Assembly (NCBI GenBank): GCA_022316685.1
Contig: JAKJHU010000026.1
Location: 3,534,501-3,598,500, forward strand
DNA from: Progne subis subis
Taxonomy: Eukaryota; Chordata; Aves; Passeriformes; Hirundinidae
Length of the DNA: 64,000 bases
Direction of reading: 5' to 3'
Each line of letters starts with the position of its first letter. Position 1 is the stretch's first letter. The position numbers were made by a program, and so were the translations under genes. The notes beneath the pieces are model-generated. The model saw only the letters and a program-made list of their open reading frames with translations. It was not told the origin of the DNA and ran no database searches. Shown here piece by piece: positions 12,011-22,395 of the stretch.

Positions 12011-12130
12011 CTTCCTTCGTTGCTATGTGACCGATTATAAGAACGCTGAACAGGTGAGTTGCTTGCATTTGTGAGTCGTTCAGGAACGAGGGGTGGAACT
12101 TCCTTAGTTGTTGAGTGACTGATTATAAGA
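12011..12130 (+). repeat. Direct repeat in the CR1 5' region
   Basis: CTTCCTTCGTTGCTATGTGA followed by CCGATTATAAGA (12011-12042) is repeated as CTTCCTTAGTTGTTGAGTGA followed by CTGATTATAAGA (12099-12130), with a constant offset of 88 bp and no gaps. It may be a duplicated promoter module of the LINE. Confidence 0.7.
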
Positions 12131-12332
12131 GGCCTCGAGGGAGTGCTGTGATGTGGGGTGTGGTGAACAGGAGCGGGCAAATGGGGCTGTGGCATGTCTC
12201 TGGGGCGGGACCACTCCCATTTGCGCAGGCAGGGCAAGCAGGCAGGGTTGCAAGCTCTCTTGCTAGTAAGGTGTGCGGTGTGTTTTTTGAGGTGTTTCTG
12301 CTGGCTGGTTGGTCTTGGGGTTTCTGTTAGTA

Positions 12333-12920
12333 ATGGTATCAACACGGTCAAAAACTGTGGCTGGTATAAGTGTATGTGACCAAGTGGACCCCTCCAAAAG
12401 GGATGCGTCTGTACAGACCCATTCCTGCTCGGAGTGTTTGAGCTTATCGGTTGTTTCAGAGGGTGTTGTGGAGGAGGCCTGCCTATGGTGTGAACAGGTG
12501 AACAACCTCCTTTCACTGATGGCTGAACTTAGGGAGGAAGTTGAAAGATTAAGAAGTATCAGGGAAAGTGAAAGGGAAAAAGACTGGTGGAGTTCAGCCT
12601 TTCCATCTTTAAGGAAGGCCCATCAAGATTCAGAGGACTCATATGCCTCCCACTCCCAGGCAATAGAAGGGTGCCTGGTAGATGAAGGGGAGTGGAAATG
12701 GGTCCCTGCTCAGGGAGGTAATAATAAAAACTCCTCCCGACCCCCATCCCCTAGCCAGGTGCCACTTCAGAATAGGTATGAGGCCCTGGATCTAGAGATC
12801 CAGCCAGATGATTTAGATGATTTAGAGGAAAATTATCTGCCCAGTGAGCCTCCCAGTTATGATTTATCTGTAAGACAGATCTCTGCCTCTAACATCAAGA
12901 AGGGTAATCGTAGTAGGTGA
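12333..12920 (+). pseudogene. CR1 ORF1, N-terminal part (zinc-finger and coiled coil)
   Basis: Encodes the first ~195 residues of the CR1 ORF1 protein, the RNA-binding partner of the retrotransposition complex. I place the start at 12333 (MVSTRSKTVAG), eight codons inside the longest frame, because that is where CR1-like sequence begins. Cys32/Cys35 and Cys50/Cys53 form a paired C-x2-C pattern consistent with a zinc finger. Residues 56-80 (ELREEVERLR) look like a short coiled coil, followed by a Pro/Ser-rich and then acidic linker. The frame stops at 12918-12920, but homologous coding sequence continues at once in the next frame (GDSLL motif at 12916-12930), so a one-base shift, probably in the GGG at 12902-12904, truncated it. 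Confidence 0.75.
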
Positions 12921-13405
12921 CTCCCTTCTTAGAGGAACAGAGAGCTCCATATGTCGCTCGGACCCATCCCACAGGGAGGTCTGCTGCTTCTCTGGGGCCT
13001 GGGTATGAAATATCACTGAGAGACTTCCTGAGCTGATTCAGCCCTCTGATTATTAACCCACTGCTGATACTCCAGGCTGGCAGTGATAAGATCGAAAAGA
13101 GGAGTGTCAAGGCGATTAAAAGAGACATTAGGGCACTGGGTCAAGTGGTTGCTAAGACAGGGGCACAAGCAGTGTTCTGATCAGTCTCTTTGGTGGTGGA
13201 GAAAAATGATGAAAGAAATAGAACTCACACCATTAACAAGTGGCTTAAGGGTTGATGTCATTGACAAAATTTCGGATTCTTTGATCATGGGGCAACTTTT
13301 ACTACACCTGCTCTGCTGGAACCAGATGGGATACATCTCTCTGTTAAGGGTAGAAGGTTCTTAGCTCATAAACTGGCAAACCTCATTGAGAGGGCTTTAA
13401 ACTAA
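12904..13405 (+). pseudogene. CR1 ORF1, C-terminal SGNH-esterase-like part (broken)
   Basis: Directly after the ORF1 frameshift a different frame reads VIVVGDSLLRGTE, containing the GDSL block of SGNH hydrolases. The far end of the segment has a DGIHLSVKGRR-type block, where the second catalytic pair (Asp-x-x-His) of these enzymes lies, and finishes ERALN plus stop at 13403-13405, the normal end of CR1 ORF1. The GDSL part and the DGIH/ALN end lie in different frames, and in-frame stops occur between, so the domain is non-functional. SGNH-like esterase domains are known in ORF1 of CR1-clade elements. Confidence 0.65.
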
Positions 13406-13525
13406 GATTGAAGGGGGAAGGGGATGCAGCTGGGCTCTCTGGAAGCAGGACCAAAGGTGGTAAGTCTGAGTTAGGGGCGAAGTCAGTAGTCCCAGCTGAG
13501 GTGCATATATACCAATGCACACAGC

Positions 13526-14101
13526 ATGGGTAACAAAAAAGGAGAGCTGGAGGCCATGGTGCAACAGCAAAGCTATTATGTAGTTGCCATCACGGAAACG
13601 TGGTGGGATGACTCACATGGCTGGAGCACTGCACACGATGGCTACAAGCTCTTCAGAAGAGACAGGAAAGGGAGAAGAGGTGGAGGAGTGGCCCTTCATA
13701 TTAAGAAAGCTTTTGATGCTAAAAGTATTGAAACTAATGAAGATGGAGTTGAATGCCTATGGGTAAGAATTAAGGGGAAAGCCAAAAAGGCTGACATCCT
13801 ACTAGGAGTCTGTTATCATCCACCTAACCAGGAGGAAGAGGTGGACAACTTATTTTACAAGCAGCTGGAGAAAGTTTCAGAATCATCAGCCCTTGTTCTT
13901 GTAGGTGACTTCAACCTGCCAGACATCTGCTGGGAACTTAATACAGCAGAAAAGAGGCAGTCCAGGAAATGTTTAGAGTGCATGGAGGACAACTTTTTGT
14001 TGCAGCTGGTGGGTGAGCCCACCAGGGGAAGGACTATGTTATATGGGCTGGTGGGATGTGGTGGTGGGAGGCTGACTAGGGCAAGAGTGATCATGAAATG
14101 A
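13526..14101 (+). pseudogene. CR1 ORF2, APE-type endonuclease domain
   Basis: An intact 191-codon frame encodes most of the apurinic-endonuclease-like domain that nicks target DNA for LINE insertion. Landmarks are ITETWWDD (catalytic Glu) at residues 22-29, DGYKLFRRDR, RGGGVALH, and VGDFNLPDICWE with the GDFN catalytic Asp/Asn pair. The final catalytic motif, Ser-Asp-His, is present in the DNA at 14086-14094 but in another frame, so a frameshift between about 14030 and 14086 removes it from this product. The start fits the usual CR1 ORF2 opening just after the ORF1 stop. Confidence 0.8.
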
Positions 14102-14408
14102 TAGAGTTCTCAATATTTGGTGAAATCAGGAGGAACACCAATAAGACTCATACATTGGATTTCCGGAGGGCAGACTTTGGCCTATTTAGGAGACTTACTC
14201 AGGAGGATGTATCATCTTTGGAAGGAGGGTCATGTCTCTCAGGAAGTATTTAAGGGGGCTTCTAGAGCATGGAGGAAAAACATTAGGGAGACCAAAGCTC
14301 AATTTGAACTTAAAATGGTGAATTCTGTAAAGGATAATAATAATTAAAAAATGTTTCTACAAATATATTAATGGTAAAAGGAAGGGTAAGAGCAATATTT
14401 GCTCTCTA

Positions 14409-15367
14409 TTGGATGATGGAGGGAACTTAATATCTGCAGATGAGGAGAAGGCAGAAGTGCTGAATGCCTTCTTTGCCTCAGTTTTCAGTGGGAAGACAAC
14501 TTGCCTTCAAGACAACTGTTCTCTTGGGATGGTTGATGGTGTCAGGGAGCAGAATGGTCCCCCCTTTATCCAAGAGGAGGCAGTCAGAGAACTGCTGAGA
14601 TGCTTGGATGCCCATAAATCATGGGCCCAGATGGGATCCATCCCAGGGTGATGATGGAGCTGGCAGATGAGCTTGCAAAGCCACTCTCCATCATTTACCA
14701 ACAGTCCTGGCTCACTGGCGAGGTTCCAGATGACTGGAAACTGGCCAATGTGACACCCATTCACAAAAAGGGTGGGAGGGAGGATCCTGGTAATTATAGA
14801 CCAGTCAACCTGACCTCAGTACCTGGCAAGATAATGGAACAGTTTGTACTGAGTCTCATCACACAGAATTTGCAGGATGGCCAGGGTCTCAAGCCCAGCC
14901 AGCACAGGTTTAGGAGAGGTAGGTCATATTTTACCAACCTGATCTCCTTTTATGACCAGGTGACTTACCTGGTGGACGGAGGAAAGGCTGTGGATGTTGT
15001 CTATTTGGATTTCAGCAAGGCTTTTGACACTGTCTCCCACAGCGCACTCCTGGATAAGCTGGCAGCCCGTGGCTTGGACAGGAGCACTCTTCGCTGGGTT
15101 AGGAACTGGCTGGATGGCCGGGCCCAGAGAGTGGTAGTGAATGGTGCTGCATCCAGCTGGCAGCCAGTCACCAGTGGTGTCCCTCATGGGCCTGTCCTGG
15201 GGCCAGCTCTGTTCAATATTTTTATTGATGTCATGGATGTGGGTATTGAATCTTTGATTAGTAAATTGTGGATGACACTAAGGTGGGAGCATGTGTTGGT
15301 CTGTTGGAAGGCAGGAGTGCTCTGCAGTTGGACCAGTTGGATGGATGGGCAGAGTCTAACAAGATGA
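14409..15367 (+). pseudogene. CR1 ORF2, reverse transcriptase domain (frameshifted)
   Basis: Encodes the CR1 reverse transcriptase in two frames. 14409-14620 reads the lead-in (EKAEVLNAFFASVFS); from 14621 the frame changes and continues [52 protein letters not shown] (first catalytic Asp) and [13 protein letters not shown]. The essential second motif, normally F-x-D-D, is at about 15265-15276 but preceded by a one-base deletion, so the reading frame leaves it and ends at 15367 in unrelated residues. In the template-grip block the usual Gln is His (GVPHGPVLG). The enzyme is dead. CR1-like sequence continues without a frame to the 3' end. Confidence 0.82.
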
Positions 15368-16116
15368 AGTTTAATAAGTCCAAGTGCTGAGTCCTGCACT
15401 TTGGCCACAATAACCCCCTGTAGCGTTATAGGCTGGGGACGGTGTGGCTGGACAGTGCCCAAGAGGAAAGGGACCTGGGGGCACTGGTGACAGCAGCTGA
15501 ACATGAGCCAGCAGTGTGCCCAGGTGGCCAAGAAGGCCAATGGCATCCTGGACTGGATCAGGAATGGTGTGGTCAGCAGGAGCAGGGAGGTCATTCTTCC
15601 TCTGTACTCAGCACTGGTGGGGCCACACCTTGAGTGCTGTGTCCAGTTCTGGGCCCCTCAGTTTAGGAAGGACGTTGAGATGCTTGAGCACGTCCAGAGG
15701 AGGGTAACAAGGCTGGTGAGGGGCTTGGAGCACAAACTGTATGAAGAATGGCTGAGGAAGCTGGGGTTGTTTAGCCTGGAGAAAAGGAGACTCAGAGGTC
15801 ACCTTATCACTCTACAACTTCCTGAAGGGTGGCTGTAGACAGCTGGGGGTTGGTCTCTTTCTCCAGGCAGCAACTGACAGAATGAGAGGACAGACTCAGG
15901 CTGCGTCAAGGGAAATATAGGTTGGATATTAGGAAAAAAGTTTTTCACAGAAAGAGTGATAAAGTACTGGAATAGTCTGCCTGGGGAGGTGGTGGAGTCA
16001 CCATCCCTGGACATGTTTAAAAAAAGACTGGATGTGGCACTTGCTGCCATGGTTTAGTTGAGGTGTTAGGACATGGGTTGGACTCGATGATCTTGAAGTT
16101 CTCTTCCAACCTACAC

Positions 16117-16132
16117 ATTCTGTGATTCTGTG
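16117..16132 (+). repeat. CR1 3'-terminal octamers
   Basis: Two perfect copies of ATTCTGTG end the element. This tandem octamer is where CR1 reverse transcription starts and it defines orientation and 3' boundary. Confidence 0.9.
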
Positions 16133-17842
16133 ATTTTCAGAAGAAATATTTTCTTTAGAAATTTATTTTGAAGGAACTGCACTTTGGAACGTTAAAGTTG
16201 TTACTCATTGGAAAACAATTCTATTAAGGATACAAAGCAAATGTTGCTATAAAATAAAGATCAGATCTTTTTCTGAGGGAAGGCTTTAAAATGATAAAGT
16301 TTCAGTTCCTTGTCACAATATTTTTTTTAATTGCAAAAAAAAAAAATCCAATTTGTTTTCTGATTATAGTTGTGTCAAATAAATTATTAATAACTCACCA
16401 CTCATCTCAGTGTTGTTTCAGTAATTTAAAACATTTTCATTAAACAGTTCATTTTAAATGTAAATATTATCAATTTATTTAATATTAGATGTTTGGTTAC
16501 ACTTTCTGAATATAGAAAATATGTCACATACCCACTGTAATAATAACAAAGGTGCTAGAATCAGAAGAATTGCTTATAAATGGCGCAAATCTTCTTTTCA
16601 GAGAAGAGCTTGTCAATGGAGAAAAACAACCCCACCTTTACCCTTCAATATTAAATATTTCATGAATGGAAAGTGCAAAGGGAATCTGAGTTGGGACTTC
16701 CATCTCATAGGTATTTTTCATTCACCAATTACAGAACATTGTTTGCTGTTAAACTTTTCCTTCATTTCTGGCAAAACCAATCATTGCCACTTCCATTTTT
16801 TGACCTGAAAGTGCAACTAAACAATGACAGTCTGGTAATTTTAATGGTTTTCTTCATGTGCAAAGCATAGTTTCAAACACCTTAAACAAAGGAAAATATG
16901 AAACTCCATCTCCTACCTAATTGCCTATTAGATAAAATAGACAATGAAATCATCATCTCTCTATTGGTAGCTTTGTAATTCCAGCCTTCAATTTCTCAAC
17001 TTTATTATGAATGCACCAAAACTAGTTGCCTATTTGATGTCACAGGCTCTGAACAAATGACTGAACAAAAAATATTTGATATTTTATTTCCACTGAAGAA
17101 TGGTGTTAAAAAATGAGTTTGACATTAATTTCTTCCATGCTTTTCCCAAGTAATCCTGCAATCAAGCAAAAATAAAGAAATAATTCCCTTAATGCTCTTA
17201 TCAACATTGGAAGTACCAATCTTTTTTCAGGCTCAACTGCAATGTCCTGTGGTTTCATTGGTGGTTACGCTTGTGGCTAATATAATTGGAAGGACCTAAA
17301 TGGAGACACATGATCTATGCAAGTGTAAAAAGTATTTAATGCGTTCTTTTAGAATTAACCGCACAAGATAATTTTCAAAATTAATCAAAAGTGTAGCTAA
17401 ATGAAAGAGAGAATGAATAGTACTTTATTGCTATTGACAAAGCAGTCAAGCCAACAACTATCACAGCACAAAATCATGACTTCAGAGCTGAGAAAAAAGG
17501 TTTGATTCAGCTCCAGCTTGCACTGCTGTAATACTTACCATTTAACTCATAAGCTAGAGTTTTATTAGCATGATATCCCACTCCTACTGCCTGGGATGCA
17601 CATCCCAAAATAAAGATATTTCTTCATCAACATGCAGTAATAGCAACCAAAATCACTGCTCCATAGCAGAGCAGAAGATCTTCATTATGTTAGTGGCATC
17701 AATTCCAAATGTGTTCTCGTTTAGATAATTTGGCAAAAGTGGAAAGCACAACATTTATTATCTCTACATCAGTGAAATAAGAATCAACAAAGTGTCAAGA
17801 TAAAAATATATGTATCTTCATATTGAACTACAAAATCCCCTG
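16133..17842. other. AT-rich intronic sequence, nothing recognised
   Basis: No gene, RNA or transposon signal seen. The longest frame (95 codons near 16521) resembles no known protein and shows no coding features beyond chance. Confidence 0.6.
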
Positions 17843-18140
17843 AATCATAGAATCGAAGACTCATAGAATGTTAAGGCATTGGAAAGGACCTTAAAGATCA
17901 CCTAGCGCCAACCCCCTGGCCTGGCCAGGGACACCTCCCACTAGACCATGTTGCTCAAGGCCTTATTCAACTCGGCTTTTAACACTTCCAGGGAAGGGGC
18001 AGCCATAACTTCCTGGCCAGCCTGTTCAAGTGTTTCACCATCCCTACAGTAACAAATTTCCTTGTTAATATCTAAGTTAAATTTCCCCTTTCAATTTTTA
18101 CCCATTACCCCTTGTCCTATCACTACAGTTCCTGACAAAG
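17843..18140 (-). mobile_element. CR1 LINE 3' end
   Basis: Plus strand begins AATCATAGAATCGAAGACTC, then CATAGAATG: the reverse-complement terminal octamers with one decayed unit. It continues 'ttggaaaggaccttaaagat', 'gccaaccccctggc', 'agggacacctcccactagac' and 'cccttgtcctatcacta'. A 5'-truncated copy of about 300 bp. Confidence 0.9.
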
Positions 18141-20190
18141 AAAACCAAGCTATTGTTTTTAAATGGTCTCATTAGATTTTAAAACTACCAATAATTCACC
18201 TGTCTGATTAAGAAGAGTCACAAGATGAAATCACCTACTATTAACATAAAATATGAATGACAAAGATGATGGCTGGCATGAGGTTTTACTGGAGCATATG
18301 TATTATGAATAATTAAGAGCAAATATTGTAAAATCAGAATAGTCAGATTCTGCTTGGGATATATTAGCATGACTCTACTGGCTTTATTAATTTTGTAAGC
18401 TTTTTTCTTATTTGTCCATGTGAAAATGGAAATAAGTCAACTTTTTTAATGCAAAAATAATTAGACCGTTTAGTACTTGACACAAAAAAAAAAAAAAGAC
18501 CCACAGTAAATGGGTGAGAATGATGATGTTCTAACACATTTTCCAACAAATCAGTAATCAATGTGCTCTTATAATGTCAGACAAAATCATCACCTGGGTA
18601 TAATTGATGTAATCTATTGTATGTTCCAATCATACTGAAACTTTTTCTGACCTTCTAAGATGCAAAAAGGTATGCAATTGTTCATTATCAAAGAGAAGAA
18701 TATAATTTCCTACTAAGATAATTTTTGAAGATATAACATTTGAATTATTAATTACAGAAAATGGCATCATTTATATAGCTTGTTTAACAGCAAATGTACT
18801 GGGATTGTCAACAGCAACCCATAAGGCAAGAGCAATAAAATAATGGAGCCTTACATGGGCTTACCCATGTTGTACAACCAACATAACAGCGTCCTCTCAC
18901 ACAATAAGAATGAATTATATCTGGATTTTGGCTATGTATTAAACATACTTCCTGTCATCAGAGAATAAGAATATGTCAGGAAATAAGACACCAGAACATT
19001 TAGTATGATTCACAGTCCACTTTACATCCCTGAGTGAGGAAACTCAGAAACAAGAACATTTTTGGTAACAGTGCAACATTTCTTTTGTAACAGTTCTGAT
19101 ATGAATGAATTTTGTGAGGGCACACGATTTCAAAACCAGAGAATAATAATTTCAAAGAAAGGTATTGCTTATATAAATATAAAGGTCCTACGGTCCTCAC
19201 AGATGTAAAAATCACAGATATTATGATGAAATATTTAAATTCTACTTCAGCTAAGATCTTCACTCATTATTTCATTTTGTCTTGACCAATACAGTATTTT
19301 TTTTCCTGCTTTCTATAAATTCCCATTTTTAAATGCAGACCCCTGAAAGACACACAGTTCATATCTACTCCCAAGATGATTCTTATTTTACTTCAGTACC
19401 TCCTTAAAAATAGTTTTAGCTCTTGCAGTTCTGAAAATAATAGCTTTCTAACTTTCTCAAAAAGTATTAAATGCCTTTTCCTATCTTCCTATTGCCAAGC
19501 ACAATTTTATTCTTAAATGTGGTCGTCTTGTTACTGGAAATATCTGATATTCCATCCTTTTGAAAGAGCTTTTGCATGCTTTTGTAACTCATGGTTTCTT
19601 TATTTTATAAAATCCATGCATACTGTTTTATCTCCAATAAGTAGCTAAGAAGGAGGAAACTTCTAAGTCTAATGAAAGATATCAAGGCTACTTGAAGTGT
19701 AGGAGTTCACAGGTGTAAGACTACAGATTGAAACAGTTAAAAAAATCCATTTGCATTATCTTAATCCATTTCATATACATTAGGGCATTAGCCAATGTAA
19801 ACACAGGTTAGTATTAATGCTAATCATGCATACAACTGTTTACAAGATCAGAGCTTTATCTAGGAGTTGCAGAAATTAATACACACAAGGAAAAACAAAA
19901 CAAAAATCTACATTTACCAGTTCAAATAGATCTGGATTATGAAAGTCATGAACTGTGATTACATAGCACTGACAATCAGAGCTATTGTTTAATACATTTG
20001 TTGACTTATTCTATCATGCTGAATATAAACCTAAACAATATCTCATTTGAGAGAGTAGTTCTAGATAGAGATTTCATAGAAGGTCTTATAATCACATTAT
20101 ATTGTACTGCACAGTCTCAAGTAAGGCCTTCTGATTACCATCTGCTATTGGCTCTTCAAGCCAGCAGCATCAAAATAACAGAGTAGTCTG
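18141..20190. other. AT-rich intronic sequence, nothing recognised
   Basis: No supported gene or repeat apart from a short A run near 18483-18496. Open frames are short and unlike known proteins. Confidence 0.6.
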
Positions 20191-20195
20191 AGGAA

Positions 20196-22395
20196 ATCAA
20201 AAGAGAATTCAGGGCTCGGAGATAATTGGTTGAAGAATCAGGAGCACAGATATCCTTTAACAAGGAATAATATTGATAGGAATAGGCAAATCCATCTGGT
20301 CAATGTGTGACTCTGGGGCTGATGTAGTCAGAAAAATTTAGAGGTTTTTGACCACGGGATGATTCTATTCAACACCAGTCCATTGACAGCATATGACTTT
20401 CTCAGAGGAGGAAAAGTGCTCTAGCACAGGAGTAGCAGAGCTCATTGACAGAGCTTGGGAGGGGGAAGGGGAAAATACCAGGCTTGCCAGTGGTGAGCAA
20501 ACAGGATGATGTGCCAAATCTTGAGCAAATGAGCACTAATAGGATATCTGAATCTGCTGCCCAAGGTGTTGTCTACAAACCCACCTGAAACGTTTCTACA
20601 CTAATGCTCATAGCATGAAGAACAAACAAGATGATCTCAAAGCTTTGTCCCAGTCCCAGAGATTTGATATCACCTACATAAGTGAAACCTGTGGGGGTGA
20701 GACCAGTGACTGGAGTGCCTTGTTGGATGGTTACAGGATCTTTAGGAGAGATGGACAGGGCGGAAGAGGCGGAGGGGTGGCATTGTATGTAATAGAGGGT
20801 TAGAGTATATGGAGTTCACAGCTGGTGCTGACAGTTGAGAGCCTCTAGATAAGAATCAAGGGACAAACAACCAATAATTTGGATGTCTTTGTAGGACTGC
20901 TGTAGAATTCCTATCTAGAACAATGACACTGACAAATTAACCTTTGAGGAACTTTCAAGTCAATCACCCTTGTCCTTATGCTGGATTTGAAATCAGCTGG
21001 GATCGTCACACAGCTGGTGCAACACAGATCAAAAGATTCTTAAAAACATAGATGACAACTTTTATGGAACAGGTCCTAAGGGAGCCAATTTGGAAAGGTG
21101 CCCTTCTTGACTTTCTGTTTGTCAACAGGGAGGCTCTCATGAGTGATATGGTGGTTGGCAGCCATCTTGGACATGAAGTGACCATGAAGGGAACAAGTTT
21201 AAAATCTTTGTTGACAGAAGGAAAAATGCCAGCAAAAGTTCCACTCTGGATATGAGGAGAACGGACTTCAGGCTGATGAGGGAACTAGTGAGTAAATTCC
21301 CTGGGAAAATGGTTTTGGAGGTGCTGAGGTTTTATCAGTGCTGGTTACTTTTTTAACATCACCTCCTAGGGCACAGGATCAGGCTAATGTCTGAAATCAA
21401 AAAATGTCAGAAGTCAAGCAGGTGAAGCAGAAGGTTGGCTTTGCTGAAGAGGAAACTTCTCTTGGAAAATAGATGGAAAAGGAAGGTGTATGTCCAGTGA
21501 AAGCAAGGTCAAGAGTGGGAAGAATACAGAGATATGCCTGTCACTGTAGGGAGAAAATTTATTCAGCCAAAGCTCAAATGGAACTTTAAGCTGGACACAA
21601 ATGTGGGGGACAATAAGAAGAATTTTTAAAAAATTTTAATGTTGAAAGGCAGTATAGAAGTAACGGGATGAGGATGGGCACCTCACAAATAGGAGCGTAG
21701 AAAAGGCAGAGGATCTGATGCAATCTTTGCATCTGTCTTCAACACAGGATGACAACCAAGAGCATCTCAGTGCCTTGAGCTGGAGGACCATGGTTGTGAG
21801 AATGATCATCCATCTGAACATGAGCTGCTGTGTGTCTAAGCCAATGTCATCCTGGCTTGTATCAGCAATAGTGTGGCCAGCAAGACCAGGGCAGCAATTT
21901 TCACTCTGTACTTGGCAGTTTGGATCTTGTGTTCATTTCTGGGCCTCCTAACTACAAGAAAGACACTGAAGTGTTGGAGTGTGTCCAGAGGACAATAAAG
22001 ATGGTGAAGAGACTGGAGGTATTATGAGGAGCAGTTGAGGGAACTGGGGTTGCTTAGCCTGGAGAAACTCACTGGGGGGAGACCTTATTGCCCTCTATAA
22101 CTGAAAGGATGTTGTAGCCAGGTGGGTTTTGGTCTCTCTCCCAGGCAAGTGGTACCAAACAAGAGAAAATGGCTTAAAGTTGCATTAGAGGGCGTTTAGG
22201 TTGCATATTAGGAAATTTCTTTATGGAAAGAGTTTTCAATCTTGAGAAGAGGCTGCTAAGGGAAGTGGTTGAATCACCAGAATAAGTGTAGATGTGTCAC
22301 TTAGGGAAGTGGTGGACTTCACAGTGTTATGTTAGTGGCTGGACTAGATGCTCTTATATATCATTTTCAACCTAAAGAAATGCATCATTATGAAT
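20196..22395 (+). mobile_element. CR1 LINE with reverse transcriptase core deleted
   Basis: A diverged plus-strand CR1. 20196-20500 matches the 3' part of ORF1. From 20615 the endonuclease start is readable (ITYISETCGGE, DGYRIFRRDGQGGRGGG). The rest of the endonuclease is scattered over frames to about 21260, followed by the endonuclease-RT linker up to about 21810. At that point the sequence jumps directly to the block after the RT ('cctggcttgtatcagcaa', 'tggccagcaag') and continues through the normal 3' region. Roughly 0.97 kb, the whole RT core, is missing relative to the copy at 12-16 kb. The terminal octamers are decayed. Confidence 0.8.
20615..20803 (+). pseudogene. CR1 ORF2 endonuclease, N-terminal remnant
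   Basis: A 62-codon frame with the start of the APE endonuclease (catalytic Glu in ISET at residues 22-25, DGYRIFRRDGQGG, RGGGVALYV). It corresponds to residues 1-60 of the endonuclease at 13526 and stops prematurely; the downstream remainder is frameshifted. Confidence 0.75.

Larger units (their letters stand above)
11990..16132 (+). mobile_element. Near full-length CR1 LINE retrotransposon
   Basis: About 4.1 kb with the complete order of a CR1: a 5' region with an 88-bp-spaced direct repeat, ORF1 (from 12333), ORF2 with APE endonuclease (from 13526) and reverse transcriptase (about 14409-15290), the conserved 3' region (15380-16100), and an end made of two ATTCTGTG octamers (16117-16132). 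Frameshifts interrupt ORF1 near 12904 and ORF2 near 14040-14090, 14621 and 15265, so it cannot mobilise itself. Having a 5' region at all is unusual, since nearly all genomic CR1s are 5'-truncated. The 5' boundary is approximate because CR1 makes no clear target duplications. Confidence 0.88.

Noticed and set aside
11959..12516. 185-codon minus-strand frame rich in Pro/His/Ser
   Set aside because: It is the antisense of the CR1 5' region and ORF1 start, whose plus-strand frame has recognisable homology.
12904..13405. Possible host GDSL lipase/esterase gene
   Set aside because: The GDSL block lies inside a CR1 ORF1 with LINE sequence on both sides and is frameshifted.
15184..15594. 136-codon minus-strand frame
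   Set aside because: Antisense shadow of the CR1 RT end and 3' region.
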